In this document: positions 26,121 to 37,708 of the stretch, piece after piece | Position numbering within the stretch: position 1 is the stretch's first letter | Layout of the letters: each line of letters begins with the position of its first letter | Assembly (NCBI GenBank): GCA_018401435.1 | Contig: JAGYJW010000029.1 | Span: 1-64,000 of the forward strand | DNA from: Deltaproteobacteria bacterium | Lineage (GTDB): Bacteria > Myxococcota_A > UBA796 > UBA2385 | DNA: 64,000 bases | Reading direction: 5' to 3' | The notes under the pieces: generated by a model | The model's database searches: none | The model's input: the letters and a program-made list of their open reading frames with translations, nothing else | What the model was told of the DNA's origin: nothing | Position numbers and translations under genes: made by a program

Positions 26121-26519
26121 GTGACGGCCGACGATCTGCAGCGATCCTTGGGCGGGCCCACCCGCCTGCGGGGCGTGACCCTGCCCTGCGTGGACTACGC
26201 CGCGACGCGCCGCTTCTACACCGAGGGCCTGGGCATCCGGCTGACGGGCCAGACCCGGGGCCACGCGGTGCTGGACCTGGGCGGCACCCGCCTGGTGCTG
26301 CTGGATGGTGGGCGGGTGGCCGGCTTCCAACGCAAGGAGGGCCAGGGCCTCTACCTGGAGCTTGAGGTGGGGGATCTGGACGCCGTGCGCAGCCACCTGC
26401 GCAGTGTGGGCGCCCGGGTCTTCGAGCTGCGCACGACCCCATCGGGCCGCCTGATGACGGTGCAGGATCCCGAGGGGAACCTGGTCAACCTGGTGGAGCC
26501 CGGCTCCCGGATGCGCTGA
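26121..26519 (+). CDS. VOC (glyoxalase/bleomycin-resistance) superfamily protein
   Basis: A single vicinal-oxygen-chelate domain of ~130 residues. LRGVTLPCVDYAATRRFYTEGLGIRL is the first beta-alpha-beta unit (shown here as two joined parts, LRGVTLPCVDYAA and TRRFYTEGLGIRL), followed by TRLVLLDGGRV, LYLELEVGDLDAVRSHL and the late strand DPEGNLVNLVEPG. Several metal ligands usual in active VOC enzymes (His early, Glu late) are only partly kept: the C-terminal Glu of VNLVEPG is there. The frame opens at 26064, but GTG 26121 avoids overlap with the deaminase and fits the domain start. Members bind metal and act as isomerases, dioxygenases or binding proteins; no specific substrate can be named. 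Confidence 0.75.
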   Translation: MTADDLQRSLGGPTRLRGVTLPCVDYAATRRFYTEGLGIRLTGQTRGHAVLDLGGTRLVLLDGGRVAGFQRKEGQGLYLELEVGDLDAVRSHLRSVGARVFELRTTPSGRLMTVQDPEGNLVNLVEPGSRMR

Positions 26520-26522
26520 GGC

Positions 26523-27512
26523 ATGTCGCCCCTGCTCGCCCTGCTCCCCATCCTCGCCCTGCGCCCGGCCGCTGCCCTGGAGTGGCGCACGATGGCCGGC
26601 GGCGAGTTCAATGCAGACTCGCACGGGGTGGTCGATCTCGGCCTGCGCAGCGGCGCCTGGTCGGCCCAGCTGCTCACCGACACCCTGGACCTGCGCTTTG
26701 CGCCCGAGGGCGACCGCGGCCGGGCCTGGCTGGCCCTGCGGGGCGAGGCCGGCGCCGCGGGCCTGATGATTTCACCCTGGGAGAATGGAGCGCCCGCGCC
26801 CAATCTCGCGATGGGCGCCTTCTATGTGGGCCCCGAGGCCGGGGTCGTGCGCTACCTGCCCAGGGGGCTCTATGCCGGTGCCCAGGCCCACCTCCGCCTG
26901 TGGCATTTCGCTCCCCTCGCGGCCACCACGGTGCCGGTGCCCGATGACCAGCTGCGGGCCCTCACGCAGCTCTTCGTGGGCTGGTGGACGCCTTCGGCCC
27001 ACGCCACGCTCCAGGGGGGGGCGGATCTGGCGCCTGGCTCCGTCGCCCCCCTTCAGCCCCATCTTCACGCCCGCCTCAGCCTGCGGCCCGAAGGCTGGCA
27101 CCTGGCCCCCCGCCTGGCGTTGTCAGGCGGACTCGCCCAGGGGCAGGACCGCGTCAGCCTCAGCCGAAGCGGCGGCCTGAACCCCTATGTCATCCCCTTG
27201 GCGGGGGCGGCCTGGGCCGAGTGGTGGGTGGAGGACTACGCGGCGGCGCGCCTGGGGCCCAGCCTGGATGTCGGCCCCTGGCGGGTGGAGGCCCTGACCG
27301 ATCTGTTGTGGGCGCAAGGCCCCGGCCTGCCCGATGTGCGGGCGGTGGGCTTTGCCTGGCGCAACCACATCCAACCCAACCGGCTCTATGTGGACCTGGA
27401 CCTGGGCTGGGCGCCCTGGATCCCGCGGCAGGACGGGCCCGCCCTCAGCGCCTGGGCGGTTGTGGGAGTGGACTGGGGGCGCGGGGGCCTCAACGGGCCA
27501 CCGGGGCCCTAA
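26523..27512 (+). CDS. probable outer-membrane beta-barrel protein
   Basis: 329 residues with a cleavable signal (LLALLPILALRPAAALEW) and then alternating polar/hydrophobic strands with many Trp, Tyr and Gly. Examples are GRAWLALRGEAGAAGLMISP, LYAGAQAHLRLWHFAPL and WRVEALTDLLWAQG. It ends in a strand-like AWAVVGVDWGRGG region rather than a clear terminal Phe. No conserved domain recognised. It follows the VOC gene by three bases and closes the rightward operon, so it could be an export or anchoring partner for the product. It converges on the lipoprotein hydrolase gene with a four-base overlap. Confidence 0.6.
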   Translation: MSPLLALLPILALRPAAALEWRTMAGGEFNADSHGVVDLGLRSGAWSAQLLTDTLDLRFAPEGDRGRAWLALRGEAGAAGLMISPWENGAPAPNLAMGAFYVGPEAGVVRYLPRGLYAGAQAHLRLWHFAPLAATTVPVPDDQLRALTQLFVGWWTPSAHATLQGGADLAPGSVAPLQPHLHARLSLRPEGWHLAPRLALSGGLAQGQDRVSLSRSGGLNPYVIPLAGAAWAEWWVEDYAAARLGPSLDVGPWRVEALTDLLWAQGPGLPDVRAVGFAWRNHIQPNRLYVDLDLGWAPWIPRQDGPALSAWAVVGVDWGRGGLNGPPGP

Positions 27513-29476
27513 CGGCCCGCCCCGCGGCTGGGGTCGCCACAGACGCCCGCACAGAAGTCGACCACGGTGCCGGTCTCGAAGAAGGCGTTGATCTGCTCCT
27601 GGCCGCTGAACTCGCGGCGGGGCCACTCGTGGGGATCCGGCGTTTCGGGCGGCACGTTGAGGTCGGGCACCTCGATGCCATAGTCGTACTCGACCAGGGC
27701 CGAGCCGGCGTGGCCGCTGGCGACGGTCTCCAGGCCCCAGACCGGGCGGGCGGGGCTGCCGATCAGCGGGGCGCCGTAGGCCCGCGCCATCCACTGGGCA
27801 CCCAAGGGCGTCACCTGCTTGTCGCCGATGGCCACCTGCATCAGGACATCTTTGGCTGGCGTATCGGGCAGCGGGTTGGCCGCCGTCGAATCGACATAAC
27901 CAGCGGGCTCTGCGCTATCCCAGACCGTCTGCACCAGGGCCAGCCACAAGGAGATGTCCTTGGGGTCCGGCCAATTCAGGTTGAAGATGGTGAGGAAGGT
28001 GTCGAAGTCGGAGCTGCGGGTGAGCAGCAGCGAGTAGGGGCCCCCCACCACGCCCAGCACGCCCCGCTGCACATCCTTGGACAGCGCCACGAAGCAGGCG
28101 CCCAGGATGCCGCCCTGGGAATTGCCATAGTAGAAGACCTCGGTGGGGTCGATGAGGGGGGCCGCAGCCTCGGAGTCGGTGGCTTCCAACACAAGGGCCG
28201 GGTCTTCCACCAGCTCGGTCATCATCAGCCGGGTCGCCACCTGGAACTCGACGAAGCCCTGGATGCTGCGCTCGGGTACCGCTGATATATTGCCGATATC
28301 GTTCTGGACGAGGACCGCGATCATGGGCGCGTCCTGGGACTTCATGCCCGTCCAATCCACCGCGAAGAGCACCCAGCCATAGCGGTCGGCCATCTCGGCC
28401 AGGTAGCCGCCCTCGACCTCGCCCTGGCCGCCCAGCAGGCCGTGCCCGTATTGCACCAGGGTGCCCGCGCGCCGCTCCTGCACCAGGCTATTGGGCACGA
28501 TCACGGTGAAGGGCACCTCGGTCGTGCCATTCTGGAAGGGCAGGTTGTCCTCGTCCCGGGTGAGCAAGGCGCCGGGGCCGTCTTTGTCGGTGAAGAGAGG
28601 GGCCGTGAAGCTGCCGAAGACCCGGAAGGCCGTGTGCTCGTCGGGGGCGACCTCTATGCTGTCGATGCGGTAGTCGATGCCCCCCGAGACGGCGTCCAGG
28701 GCGCGATCCCGCGCGGCCACGGCCTGGCCGGTGATGCCCTCCCGGCTGCCGGTCACGAAGTCCCAAGACAGCTGCGTGTCGGCGGGATCCCAGCCCTGGG
28801 CCTGCAAGGCGGGGAAGATCACATCGGCGTAGAGCGCCCGGCGGCCTTCGATGTCGCTGTCGTCGGTGGCGCCACCATCCCGCAGGGCCACATAGGCCTC
28901 GGGGGCGGGAACCGCCGCGCCGGTGGCGTCCACCAGGTTGCGCAGGCCCACGACATAGCGGTGTCCGAATGCCAGGGGCTGGGCCGGACGCAGCATCAGC
29001 ACGGAATTCTCGCTGTCTTCCAGCCGCACGTCCCGCTCGACCCAGTGGGCCACCCGCTCGCCGGTGTCCAGGTCCACGATCAGGGTGGGGGAGTCGTCTT
29101 CCAGGCTGGCGCCGATGTCGTCAAAGCCGGCCACGCCCGCCACCGTCACGGTGGGCAGGTGGGCCATGATCGGACCGGCGATGGTCCAGCCGTCGCGCTC
29201 ATTCCACAGGGCAGGGGAGGCGTGCACCCCGCGGGTATTGGCCGGCAGCGTGGTCTCGCCCAGGTTCACCCGCCAGCCCGTGGGGGTGCTGCTGTCCTCC
29301 ACCATGTAGAAGGTGCTGGGGAAGGGGTAGCCGCAGGCCTCGGGCGAGAGGGGATCGCAGTCGCCGAAGGGGGCCGCCTCGACCCCCGGGCTGTCACCGG
29401 TCTGATCCTGGGCGGACTTGTCGTCGCCTCTGCAGCCCAGCAGGGTGAGGGCGATGAGGGCGGTGTAGAAACGCAT
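27509..29476 (-). CDS. lipoprotein alpha/beta hydrolase (VolA-like bacterial lipase type), copy 1
   Basis: ATG 29476 opens a lipoprotein signal (LIALTLLGCRGDDK, cysteine at the lipobox). About 655 residues. The N-terminal half is beta-rich with SPEACGYPFPSTFYMVED and LIVDLDTGERVAHWVERD; the C-terminal half is an alpha/beta hydrolase with an oxyanion region YGHGLLGG, VLFAVDWTGMKS and the nucleophile elbow FYYGNSQGGILGA. A second member lies at 38413 with the same order of motifs. Related proteins are surface lipoproteins with lipase or esterase activity; substrate here unknown. The longer open frame upstream has no signal, so the start at 29476 is preferred. It is preceded by a 79-base gap. 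Confidence 0.8.
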   Translation of the reverse strand: MRFYTALIALTLLGCRGDDKSAQDQTGDSPGVEAAPFGDCDPLSPEACGYPFPSTFYMVEDSSTPTGWRVNLGETTLPANTRGVHASPALWNERDGWTIAGPIMAHLPTVTVAGVAGFDDIGASLEDDSPTLIVDLDTGERVAHWVERDVRLEDSENSVLMLRPAQPLAFGHRYVVGLRNLVDATGAAVPAPEAYVALRDGGATDDSDIEGRRALYADVIFPALQAQGWDPADTQLSWDFVTGSREGITGQAVAARDRALDAVSGGIDYRIDSIEVAPDEHTAFRVFGSFTAPLFTDKDGPGALLTRDEDNLPFQNGTTEVPFTVIVPNSLVQERRAGTLVQYGHGLLGGQGEVEGGYLAEMADRYGWVLFAVDWTGMKSQDAPMIAVLVQNDIGNISAVPERSIQGFVEFQVATRLMMTELVEDPALVLEATDSEAAAPLIDPTEVFYYGNSQGGILGACFVALSKDVQRGVLGVVGGPYSLLLTRSSDFDTFLTIFNLNWPDPKDISLWLALVQTVWDSAEPAGYVDSTAANPLPDTPAKDVLMQVAIGDKQVTPLGAQWMARAYGAPLIGSPARPVWGLETVASGHAGSALVEYDYGIEVPDLNVPPETPDPHEWPRREFSGQEQINAFFETGTVVDFCAGVCGDPSRGAGR

Positions 29477-29555
29477 GCAGCCTCCGTCGGGGGCGCAGCC
29501 TACCGCACCCGGCGCCCACCCTCCACGGTCGGGGTGGATTCTGGTCCCTGCACCC

Positions 29556-30530
29556 TCAGAAGGCCCAGCCGGCGGCCCCCACCAGCTTGCCCAGCAGGCC
29601 GGCGCGGTGATCCTCGCTCTGGTTGCCTTGCAGCAGGCCCAAGGAGCCCCCCAGGGCCAGCCGGAGGTGGGCGCCGGGGGCCCAGGTGCAGCCGCCATGC
29701 AGGGCGGGCTGCAGCGCGGTGACCCCCCAGGCCGTCGCGTCGTACTTGACGTCCAGGCGCTCGTTCACCAGGGTCAGCCCCAGCTTGGCGAAGGGGCGGA
29801 AGGCCCCCAGCGGCAGGCTGAGTCCGGCCCGCAGCTCCAGGTTGAACAGGCGGAAGCGGTCGATGCAGCCGCCGGCCCCATCGGCCACATCCGGCCCACA
29901 GACCCGGGCGAAGACCACGGGGTCAAGATTGTCGGGGTTGTCGAACTGGTCGCGGTTTTCGAGCTGGTCGGTGGTGGCGACGATGGGGGCCAGCGCCCGC
30001 ACGAAGCTCAAGCCCCCCTCCACCCCGAAGCGAAGCGCCTCGGGCCCCCCCCAGGCGTGGCCGCCATCCACCGACAGCGACAGGGCGCTGGCCCCCTGCA
30101 CGGGCACGGGCGGCAAGAGGCTCAGGCCCACCGCGCTCTGGCCACGATCGTCTCCCGCGCTGCGCCAGCCGGCCACCAGCTGGGGAAAGACCGGTGAGAA
30201 GCTGGTATTTTCCTGCTTTCCGCTCAGGTTTTCCCGTGGTGGCGCAAAGGGGAAGGTGGCCAGATCGCCCCCCACCAAGAAGCCGGCGCGATCGCCGGAG
30301 AGCGGGCTGGTGAGCAGGGGCTGGTGCTGCATCGCAAAGCCCTGCTCCAGCATGGAATTGCCCAGGAAGCGGTAGAAATTGGCCTGGCAGTCCCCGTCGC
30401 CCTGGATGCAGCTCTGGAAGTCGGGGCTGCCCGAGATCAGGCGGGCGGAGCCGAAGCCCTCGGGCGGAGGGGCTGCGGCGGCAGACCCGGCCAGGGCAAC
30501 CCAAATCAAGGTCATGCAGACAGGTCGCAT
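29556..30530 (-). CDS. probable outer-membrane beta-barrel protein
   Basis: The start was set at ATG 30530 (MRPVCMTLIWVALAGSAAAAPPP) because this gives a clean signal peptide and overlaps the preceding stop (TGATG, 30528-30532). ~324 residues follow, with barrel-like amphipathic strands (FRPFAKLGLTLVNERLDVKY, ALHGGCTWAPGAHLRLALGG) and a C-terminal Trp-Ala-Phe that ends in phenylalanine, as is usual for outer-membrane barrels. Four cysteines in two close pairs (CIQGDGDC, CGPDVADGAGGC) suggest disulfides in loops. No family recognised. It is co-transcribed with the barrel upstream. Confidence 0.6.
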   Translation of the reverse strand: MRPVCMTLIWVALAGSAAAAPPPEGFGSARLISGSPDFQSCIQGDGDCQANFYRFLGNSMLEQGFAMQHQPLLTSPLSGDRAGFLVGGDLATFPFAPPRENLSGKQENTSFSPVFPQLVAGWRSAGDDRGQSAVGLSLLPPVPVQGASALSLSVDGGHAWGGPEALRFGVEGGLSFVRALAPIVATTDQLENRDQFDNPDNLDPVVFARVCGPDVADGAGGCIDRFRLFNLELRAGLSLPLGAFRPFAKLGLTLVNERLDVKYDATAWGVTALQPALHGGCTWAPGAHLRLALGGSLGLLQGNQSEDHRAGLLGKLVGAAGWAF

Positions 30531-31498
30531 CAACCCTTGTCCTTGCCACCCAACACCCAATACAAGGTGAAGGCCTGGGTATAGCTGAAGGGGTTCGTGG
30601 GATTCAGGGGGATGCCCACCCGCAGGTGAAAGCGCGGCCAGGACCACTGCCAGGCCAGGCTGGTGGCGTTGGGCACGGTCTTGAGCCCCTGGCTCAACCG
30701 GACGGAGGCCCCCACGCTCACCTCGCTGTCGTTGGCCTCATCCACCGTCTGGGCGCCCGCAGACAGCACCCCGGTCACCAGCAGGTAGCTATTGGACTCC
30801 AGGATGAGGCTGCCCCGACGCGTGGGCCGCCAGTCAAAGGCCAGGTTGAGCTGGTGAAGCGCGAGGTTGGAGGCCCCATAGAGGCCACTCTCGCTGGCGC
30901 CGAGATCCCCGGAGATATCGGTCCCCAGCAGGGCGGCCAGCCCCTCGCTGATCTCCTTGCCGCTCAAGCCGCCATCCAGCTTGACCAGCCAGTGGCTGCT
31001 GCCCCCATGCAAACCGAAGTGCTCGTTGATCATCCACGAGGCCGTCCAGGCCAGGGGGGCCGCCGCGAAGCGCCCGGTGACGCCCTCCGCATCCAGCCGA
31101 TCGAGGTTGAACTGGTAATAGGTTGCTTTGAAGGCGACATCCACCCGCCGGGTCTGAATGGCCGTGACCTTGCCGCCGATGTTGGGGGCCACCACGAAGG
31201 CCAGCGGGTTGAGGCCCACCGACAGGTTGTCGAGCAGCCCATATTGCAGGTCGAAGGGGCCGATGCGCCACTCGCGCGGCCGGGTGGTGTAGGCGGTGAA
31301 GTCCGTCAGCAGCTTGGGATCGACCGGGGCGCCCTTCTGCGCCTGCCGGGCGGCGGCGGCAGCGGCCTTGCGGGCGTCTCGGCGGGCGCCGGCCTCGGCC
31401 GGTCCAGAAGCAAAGGCAAGGAACAGCAGCAGGCTGCCGACGAGGCGGTCATGGCGGGTGCACCCGGTGGGGCGAGGGGGAGGGCCAGACGCTACCAC
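30530..31498 (-). CDS. exported beta-rich (probable outer-membrane) protein
   Basis: Starts at GTG 31498; no better start lies closer to the signal sequence (LVGSLLLFLAFASGPAEAG). A basic Ala-rich segment (ARRDARKAAAAAARQ) follows, then ~250 residues with alternating strands such as WRIGPFDLQYGLLDNLSVGL, VDVAFKATYYQFNL and a final FTLYWVLGG. The pattern suggests a barrel. The stop overlaps the ATG of the next barrel gene by one base. It diverges from the GT-C gene at 31535 over 36 bases. Function unknown. Confidence 0.55.
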   Translation of the reverse strand: MVASGPPPRPTGCTRHDRLVGSLLLFLAFASGPAEAGARRDARKAAAAAARQAQKGAPVDPKLLTDFTAYTTRPREWRIGPFDLQYGLLDNLSVGLNPLAFVVAPNIGGKVTAIQTRRVDVAFKATYYQFNLDRLDAEGVTGRFAAAPLAWTASWMINEHFGLHGGSSHWLVKLDGGLSGKEISEGLAALLGTDISGDLGASESGLYGASNLALHQLNLAFDWRPTRRGSLILESNSYLLVTGVLSAGAQTVDEANDSEVSVGASVRLSQGLKTVPNATSLAWQWSWPRFHLRVGIPLNPTNPFSYTQAFTLYWVLGGKDKG

Positions 31499-31534
31499 CT
31501 GCGGCCCCGGGCGGTAGGATCAGCGGCCTGCCCG

Positions 31535-33206
31535 GTGACCGCCCTGCTCGCTGCCCTGCCCCGCACCCTCCGCACCCTCGGCCCTGGCCTCGTCCTGGGC
31601 CTCTGCTGCGCGGCCCTGCTGCTCTGGCCCCACTGGCGGTCGCCGGCTGCGGCCCTGATCGGCCACCCCAGCCTGGATTCCTGGTCCCACGCCTGGGGCG
31701 CCTCCTGGTTCGCCCAGACCCTCGCCGGGGGGGATCTGCCCTGGGAGGTAGACGGGGCGGCCTTTCCCGAGCGCCGGGTGCTCTGGTATCGGACCCCCTG
31801 GGCGCCCCTGCTGAGCCTGCCCGCCCAGCTCCTCTTCGGGCCGGTGGTGGGCCTCAACAGCCAGCTCTTCCTGCAGGTGGCCCTGGCGGGTCTGGGGGCT
31901 TTGTGTGGGGCCGCAGCCTGGGGGGGCGCGGCTATGTGGCCGGCGCGGCACTGGCCACCACACCGCTGCTTCAAGGCGAACTTTGGAATGGGGTGAGCGA
32001 GGCCTGCTGGCTGGGGCCCGTGGCCCTGCCGGCGCAGCGGGCAGCCCGGCGGTCGCGCTGGGCCGGCCTGTGGGTGGGCCTGGCGGGGGTGGCCACGCCC
32101 TACCACGGGCTGTCGGCGGCAGCGCGCTGGTGGGCACCCTCACCCTGATGGGGCAGACCGGCGCGGCGACGGCCGGGATCGCCTGCTGCGCCTGCTGCTC
32201 GCGGCGGCCTTGTGCCTCCTGGTGCTCTCTCCCCACCTGCTGGCGCTGCAAGCCGCGATGACCAGCCCGGACAGCTTCGTCAACCGGCCATTGCATTGGG
32301 GCGGGCACAACCCAGCGGTGCTGCGATCCAATGCAACCGACCCCTGGGCCCTCTTTCATCCGGGCGACTTCTGGAGCCGCCCCTTTGAGGGCGATGAATG
32401 GTCGGTGGCCTGGCGGCGCACCCCCTACCTGGGGCTCAGCCTGCTCGCCCTCTCCGCCCTCAGCCTGCGACGCAAGCCCTCGGGATGGCCGCTGCTGCTG
32501 CCCGTGATCGGCGGCGCCGTGGCCTGTCTCGGCCCCTTCTTGTGGCTGGACGGGGACTGGGCCGCAGCCCTGGCGGCGGCTACTACCGGCTGCCCCTGGC
32601 CTGGGTGCTGGAGCACGCGCCGGTGTCCTTGGACCACCCCATGCGCTTCGCCGTGCTGGCGGTGGTGGCCCTGGCCGGGCTGGCCGACCGGGCGGTGGGG
32701 CGCCTGGGGCTGCTGCTGGCCCCCTCGTGGTGGCGGAGCACCTGCTGCTGGCCCCGGCCAGCTGGCCCCTGGCCACCAGCCCCGGCGCGCTGCCCGCGGT
32801 CAGCCAGCAATTGCCCACCGCCGGGGCGGTCATCGATCTGCCCGCCGACGCCGGCACGGGCAACCGCACCAACGCCTACCTGCTCTGGCAGCGCCTGCAC
32901 GGCCTGCCCATCCCCTATGGCAACAAGGTCAGCGCCATGGGGCTGCCCTCGCGCAATGCCGCGCTCAAGTCCTGGGCCCTGCTCAGCCGGCGCGGGGGCG
33001 GCTATGTCGAGGGCTATGATCCCGAGGCCGACCTGGATGTCGCCGTGGCCGAGCTGTCCGAGCAGGGCTTTCGCTGGGTGATCCTGCACCCCGATCTGCT
33101 CCAGGATCCACGCGACAAGTCCATTCACATCGACGCGGTCAGCGCGCTGCTGGGCCCACCAGAGGAGGTGGCGGGCGCCTACCGTTGGGAGATACCGGCG
33201 CCCTGA
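31535..33206 (+). CDS. GT-C-like polytopic membrane protein, frame-disrupted
   Basis: GTG 31535 starts hydrophobic sequence like that at 5360 and 49942 (LGLCCAALLLWPHW; loop SLDSWSHAWGASWFAQTL). The seven-G run at 31920-31926 changes the frame to GYVAGAALATTPLLQGELWNG. Further changes near 32118, 32165, 32579 and 32722 carry the reading through CLLVLSPHLLALQAAM, YYRLPLAWVLEHAPVSLDHP, MRFAVLAVVALAGLADR and the soluble tail AVIDLPADAGTGNRTNAYLL to the stop at 33204-33206. Rejoined, it is ~555 residues with the shape of the other GT-C proteins here. Five indels with the protein still recognisable on both sides suggest sequencing error. Sugar donor and acceptor unknown. Confidence 0.55.
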
Positions 33207-33212
33207 GCGGCT

Positions 33213-35534
<2,322 letters not shown>

Positions 35535-35608
35535 GGGCCCCTCCGGAGCGAGGAGCCCATATTACCCGCGGGAGGCGGCAGCCGAAAGGGCGCGCCTGCC
35601 GATGGGCC

Positions 35609-36967
35609 TCAGCGTGCGGCGGGGTTGAGCACCAGGTCAGCGGGGTCGACCATGTCGAGGCTGCTGAGCACAGGGCGGGGGGTGCTGCCCGGGGTCCACT
35701 GCAGCAGCTCTCCGGCGCCCGAGCCGCTGTAGTTGCCCAGAATCGTGTTGCCCGCGCCATCCACCACCATGCCCCGGGGCAGGTCCAGCACGTCCAGCAC
35801 GTCCGTGCCGGCGATCATAAGGTCCACGTCGCCGCTGCCGCGCAGGTCGGCGGCCGGGATGCGGGCCATCTCGCCCGAAGACCAGAAGAGCACGTCCATG
35901 GCGCCATCGTCGCGAAAGGACACATTCTCCGGTGCGGTGCACGCGATGGGAGTTTCGCCGGCCCGAGAGACCCGCAGGCTGAGATCCGGCGCGGTCGCGC
36001 CATCGCGGGGATCATCGATGCGCACCAGGCGGTCGGCGTCGTAGTCGGTGATCCAGATGGAGCCGCGGCTGTCCACTTCCAGGTCCACCTTGCCCATCAG
36101 CCCGTCCACCGGCCGCATCTGATCGGGCTCGACCACCAGGGCGCCGCCCGTGGCGATGGCATGCTCCACGGCGCCGTGCTCCCAGCCGGCGAGGCCCGAG
36201 AAGCTGCCGTCGGTCTTGCGCACGGCCACCCACAAGGCCCCCGTGTCGTCAAAAACCAGGTCCGAGATGGGGGCGAAGTCATCGAAGATGGGGGCGCTCA
36301 GCTCGCCTGCGGGCTCGACCTCGCCCACGCCGGTCTGCTGGTCGGGGCTGAACCACAGCAGGCGCGAGCCATAGGTGGGCGAGGCCGCGGCCCACAGATT
36401 GCCCATGCGGTCGAAGGCGAAGCCGCGGAAGTCGTTGATATAGGCCACATCCATGCGGATATCGGCGGCCTGTTCGCCGCCTGCGGCCACCTGGTCGGCC
36501 TGGAAGGCCACCAGGCTCTCGCCGCTGCTGGCCCAGAGGCGCCCGGCGCCGGGGTGCAGCTCCCAGGCAGCGGCCACGGTGGTCACGGTGTCATTGCCGA
36601 CGCAGACCTCATAGACAGTCTGCGAAGGCGCGCCCCAGGCCGCCCCGGTGAGCCCGGCGCCGTCCTCTTCGGCCCGCAGGATGACCACCGTGTATTGGCC
36701 GCCGGGCAGGTCCGTGAGGGTGATGCTCTCGTCGCTGCGGCCCACCTCGACCCCATCGGGACCATAGACCACCGCCTCGTTCTTCTGGAGCAGGCTGATG
36801 GGGTCGGGCAGGGCGGGCGCGCTGAGGTCGAGCTGCAGGGTGCCGGTGCCATCTGGGGTGCAGGCGCTATCCCCCGTGTCTGCACTGTCAGCGACGCCGC
36901 TGCCACCGGAGCAGGCCAGGGCGAAGAGGGCGATCAGGGAGGCAGGGAGGGCGGTGCGTGTGTACAT
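35609..36967 (-). CDS. beta-propeller (NHL/SMP-30-like) lipoprotein
   Basis: 452 residues from ATG 36967. Signal and lipobox are SLIALFALACSGGSG, followed by a linker SADTGDSAC. A beta-sandwich of ~100 residues (LTDLPGGQYTVVILRAEEDG) comes first. The remaining part is a propeller with repeated D-x-x-G-x-(L/I)-W turns: FDRMGNLWAAASP, FDDTGALWVAVRK, VDSRGSIWITDYDADR and VDGAGNTILGNYSG. This is the NHL/Vgb/SMP-30-like blade pattern; most such lipoproteins have no assigned function. The 100-base gap upstream (36968-37067) contains AT-rich DNA with a short inverted repeat GAATTTCAATTC (37041-37052), which may be part of its promoter. Confidence 0.75.
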   Translation of the reverse strand: MYTRTALPASLIALFALACSGGSGVADSADTGDSACTPDGTGTLQLDLSAPALPDPISLLQKNEAVVYGPDGVEVGRSDESITLTDLPGGQYTVVILRAEEDGAGLTGAAWGAPSQTVYEVCVGNDTVTTVAAAWELHPGAGRLWASSGESLVAFQADQVAAGGEQAADIRMDVAYINDFRGFAFDRMGNLWAAASPTYGSRLLWFSPDQQTGVGEVEPAGELSAPIFDDFAPISDLVFDDTGALWVAVRKTDGSFSGLAGWEHGAVEHAIATGGALVVEPDQMRPVDGLMGKVDLEVDSRGSIWITDYDADRLVRIDDPRDGATAPDLSLRVSRAGETPIACTAPENVSFRDDGAMDVLFWSSGEMARIPAADLRGSGDVDLMIAGTDVLDVLDLPRGMVVDGAGNTILGNYSGSGAGELLQWTPGSTPRPVLSSLDMVDPADLVLNPAAR

Positions 36968-37067
36968 GGGCGTCTTGGGTCCGGGGGGAGGTCGCGGGAC
37001 AATACGCGTGGGCGCCTTGCCTATTCAGTTCATGACCTTCGAATTTCAATTCGCCGGATCGGCACCT

Positions 37068-37706
37068 TCAAAGCGGGCGCAAGGCGGGCGGCCCCGACGA
37101 GATGGGTGAGGGGGGGGCCGGGCCATCCCGCCAACGAAGCTCGCGACCCGCGTGGCGCGGCGCCCCCTTGCGCACCCGCAGCCGCCCCCCCGCGAGCAGC
37201 TCCAGGCGCAAGGCCGCAGGCAAGGAGGGGTCGAGCGACTCCGAGAGCACGCAGAGGCCGGCGTCGCCCTGTTCCGCCGCATGTTGCAGGCGCCGCCCCG
37301 CCCGGGCCAGGGGCCCCGGGTCGAGGAGGATCACCAGGGGGAAGACCCCGCAGCGCAAGAGCTGTTCGGCCGCCCAGGGGGCCCGGGTGGCCCCCGGCCG
37401 CACCATCACCAGCTGGTCGAGGAGCACCCCGCGCAGGCCCGGTGGGTTCAACCAGCCGACGGGATCGACGATGGCCACGCGCTGTTCGCTGAGGGTGAGG
37501 GCCTGCATGGCCGGCAGCAGCAGATCGATGCGCCCGCTGCCCGCCGGCCCGCAGATCTCGGAGAGCCCCGGCCGGGGCCACCCATCAATCACCCCGTCCA
37601 GCAGCGCATTGCCAACGGGCAGACGCACCAGGGGCGCCGCCCGCACCGGGGCCACGCGGGCCAGGTGCGAGCGCAGGAGGGCGACAGCGGCGGCACGGTC
37701 GGACAT
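37068..37706 (-). CDS. ImuA/RecA-like ATPase-fold protein
   Basis: 212 residues. GLSEICGPAGSGRIDLLLPA holds a Walker A-like GPAGSGR in which Lys is replaced by Arg; QRVAIVDPVGWLNPPGL and FPLVILLDPGP look like the following strands and Walker B region. The layout matches ImuA-type proteins, which are RecA-derived partners of the mutagenic polymerase ImuB/DnaE2. No imuB or dnaE2 lies nearby in this window, so it is an orphan. A possible SOS box overlaps its translation start (37709-37725) and would fit DNA-damage control. Because the lysine is lost, ATP hydrolysis may be weak, as in other ImuA proteins. The symbol imuA is not assigned with certainty. Confidence 0.65.
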   Translation of the reverse strand: MSDRAAAVALLRSHLARVAPVRAAPLVRLPVGNALLDGVIDGWPRPGLSEICGPAGSGRIDLLLPAMQALTLSEQRVAIVDPVGWLNPPGLRGVLLDQLVMVRPGATRAPWAAEQLLRCGVFPLVILLDPGPLARAGRRLQHAAEQGDAGLCVLSESLDPSLPAALRLELLAGGRLRVRKGAPRHAGRELRWRDGPAPPSPISSGPPALRPL

Positions 37707-37708
37707 GA

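Noticed and set aside
36968-37067. Short inverted repeat GAATTTCAATTC as a terminator
   Set aside because: Arms of five A/T-rich pairs are too weak and no T run follows; left as possible promoter DNA.
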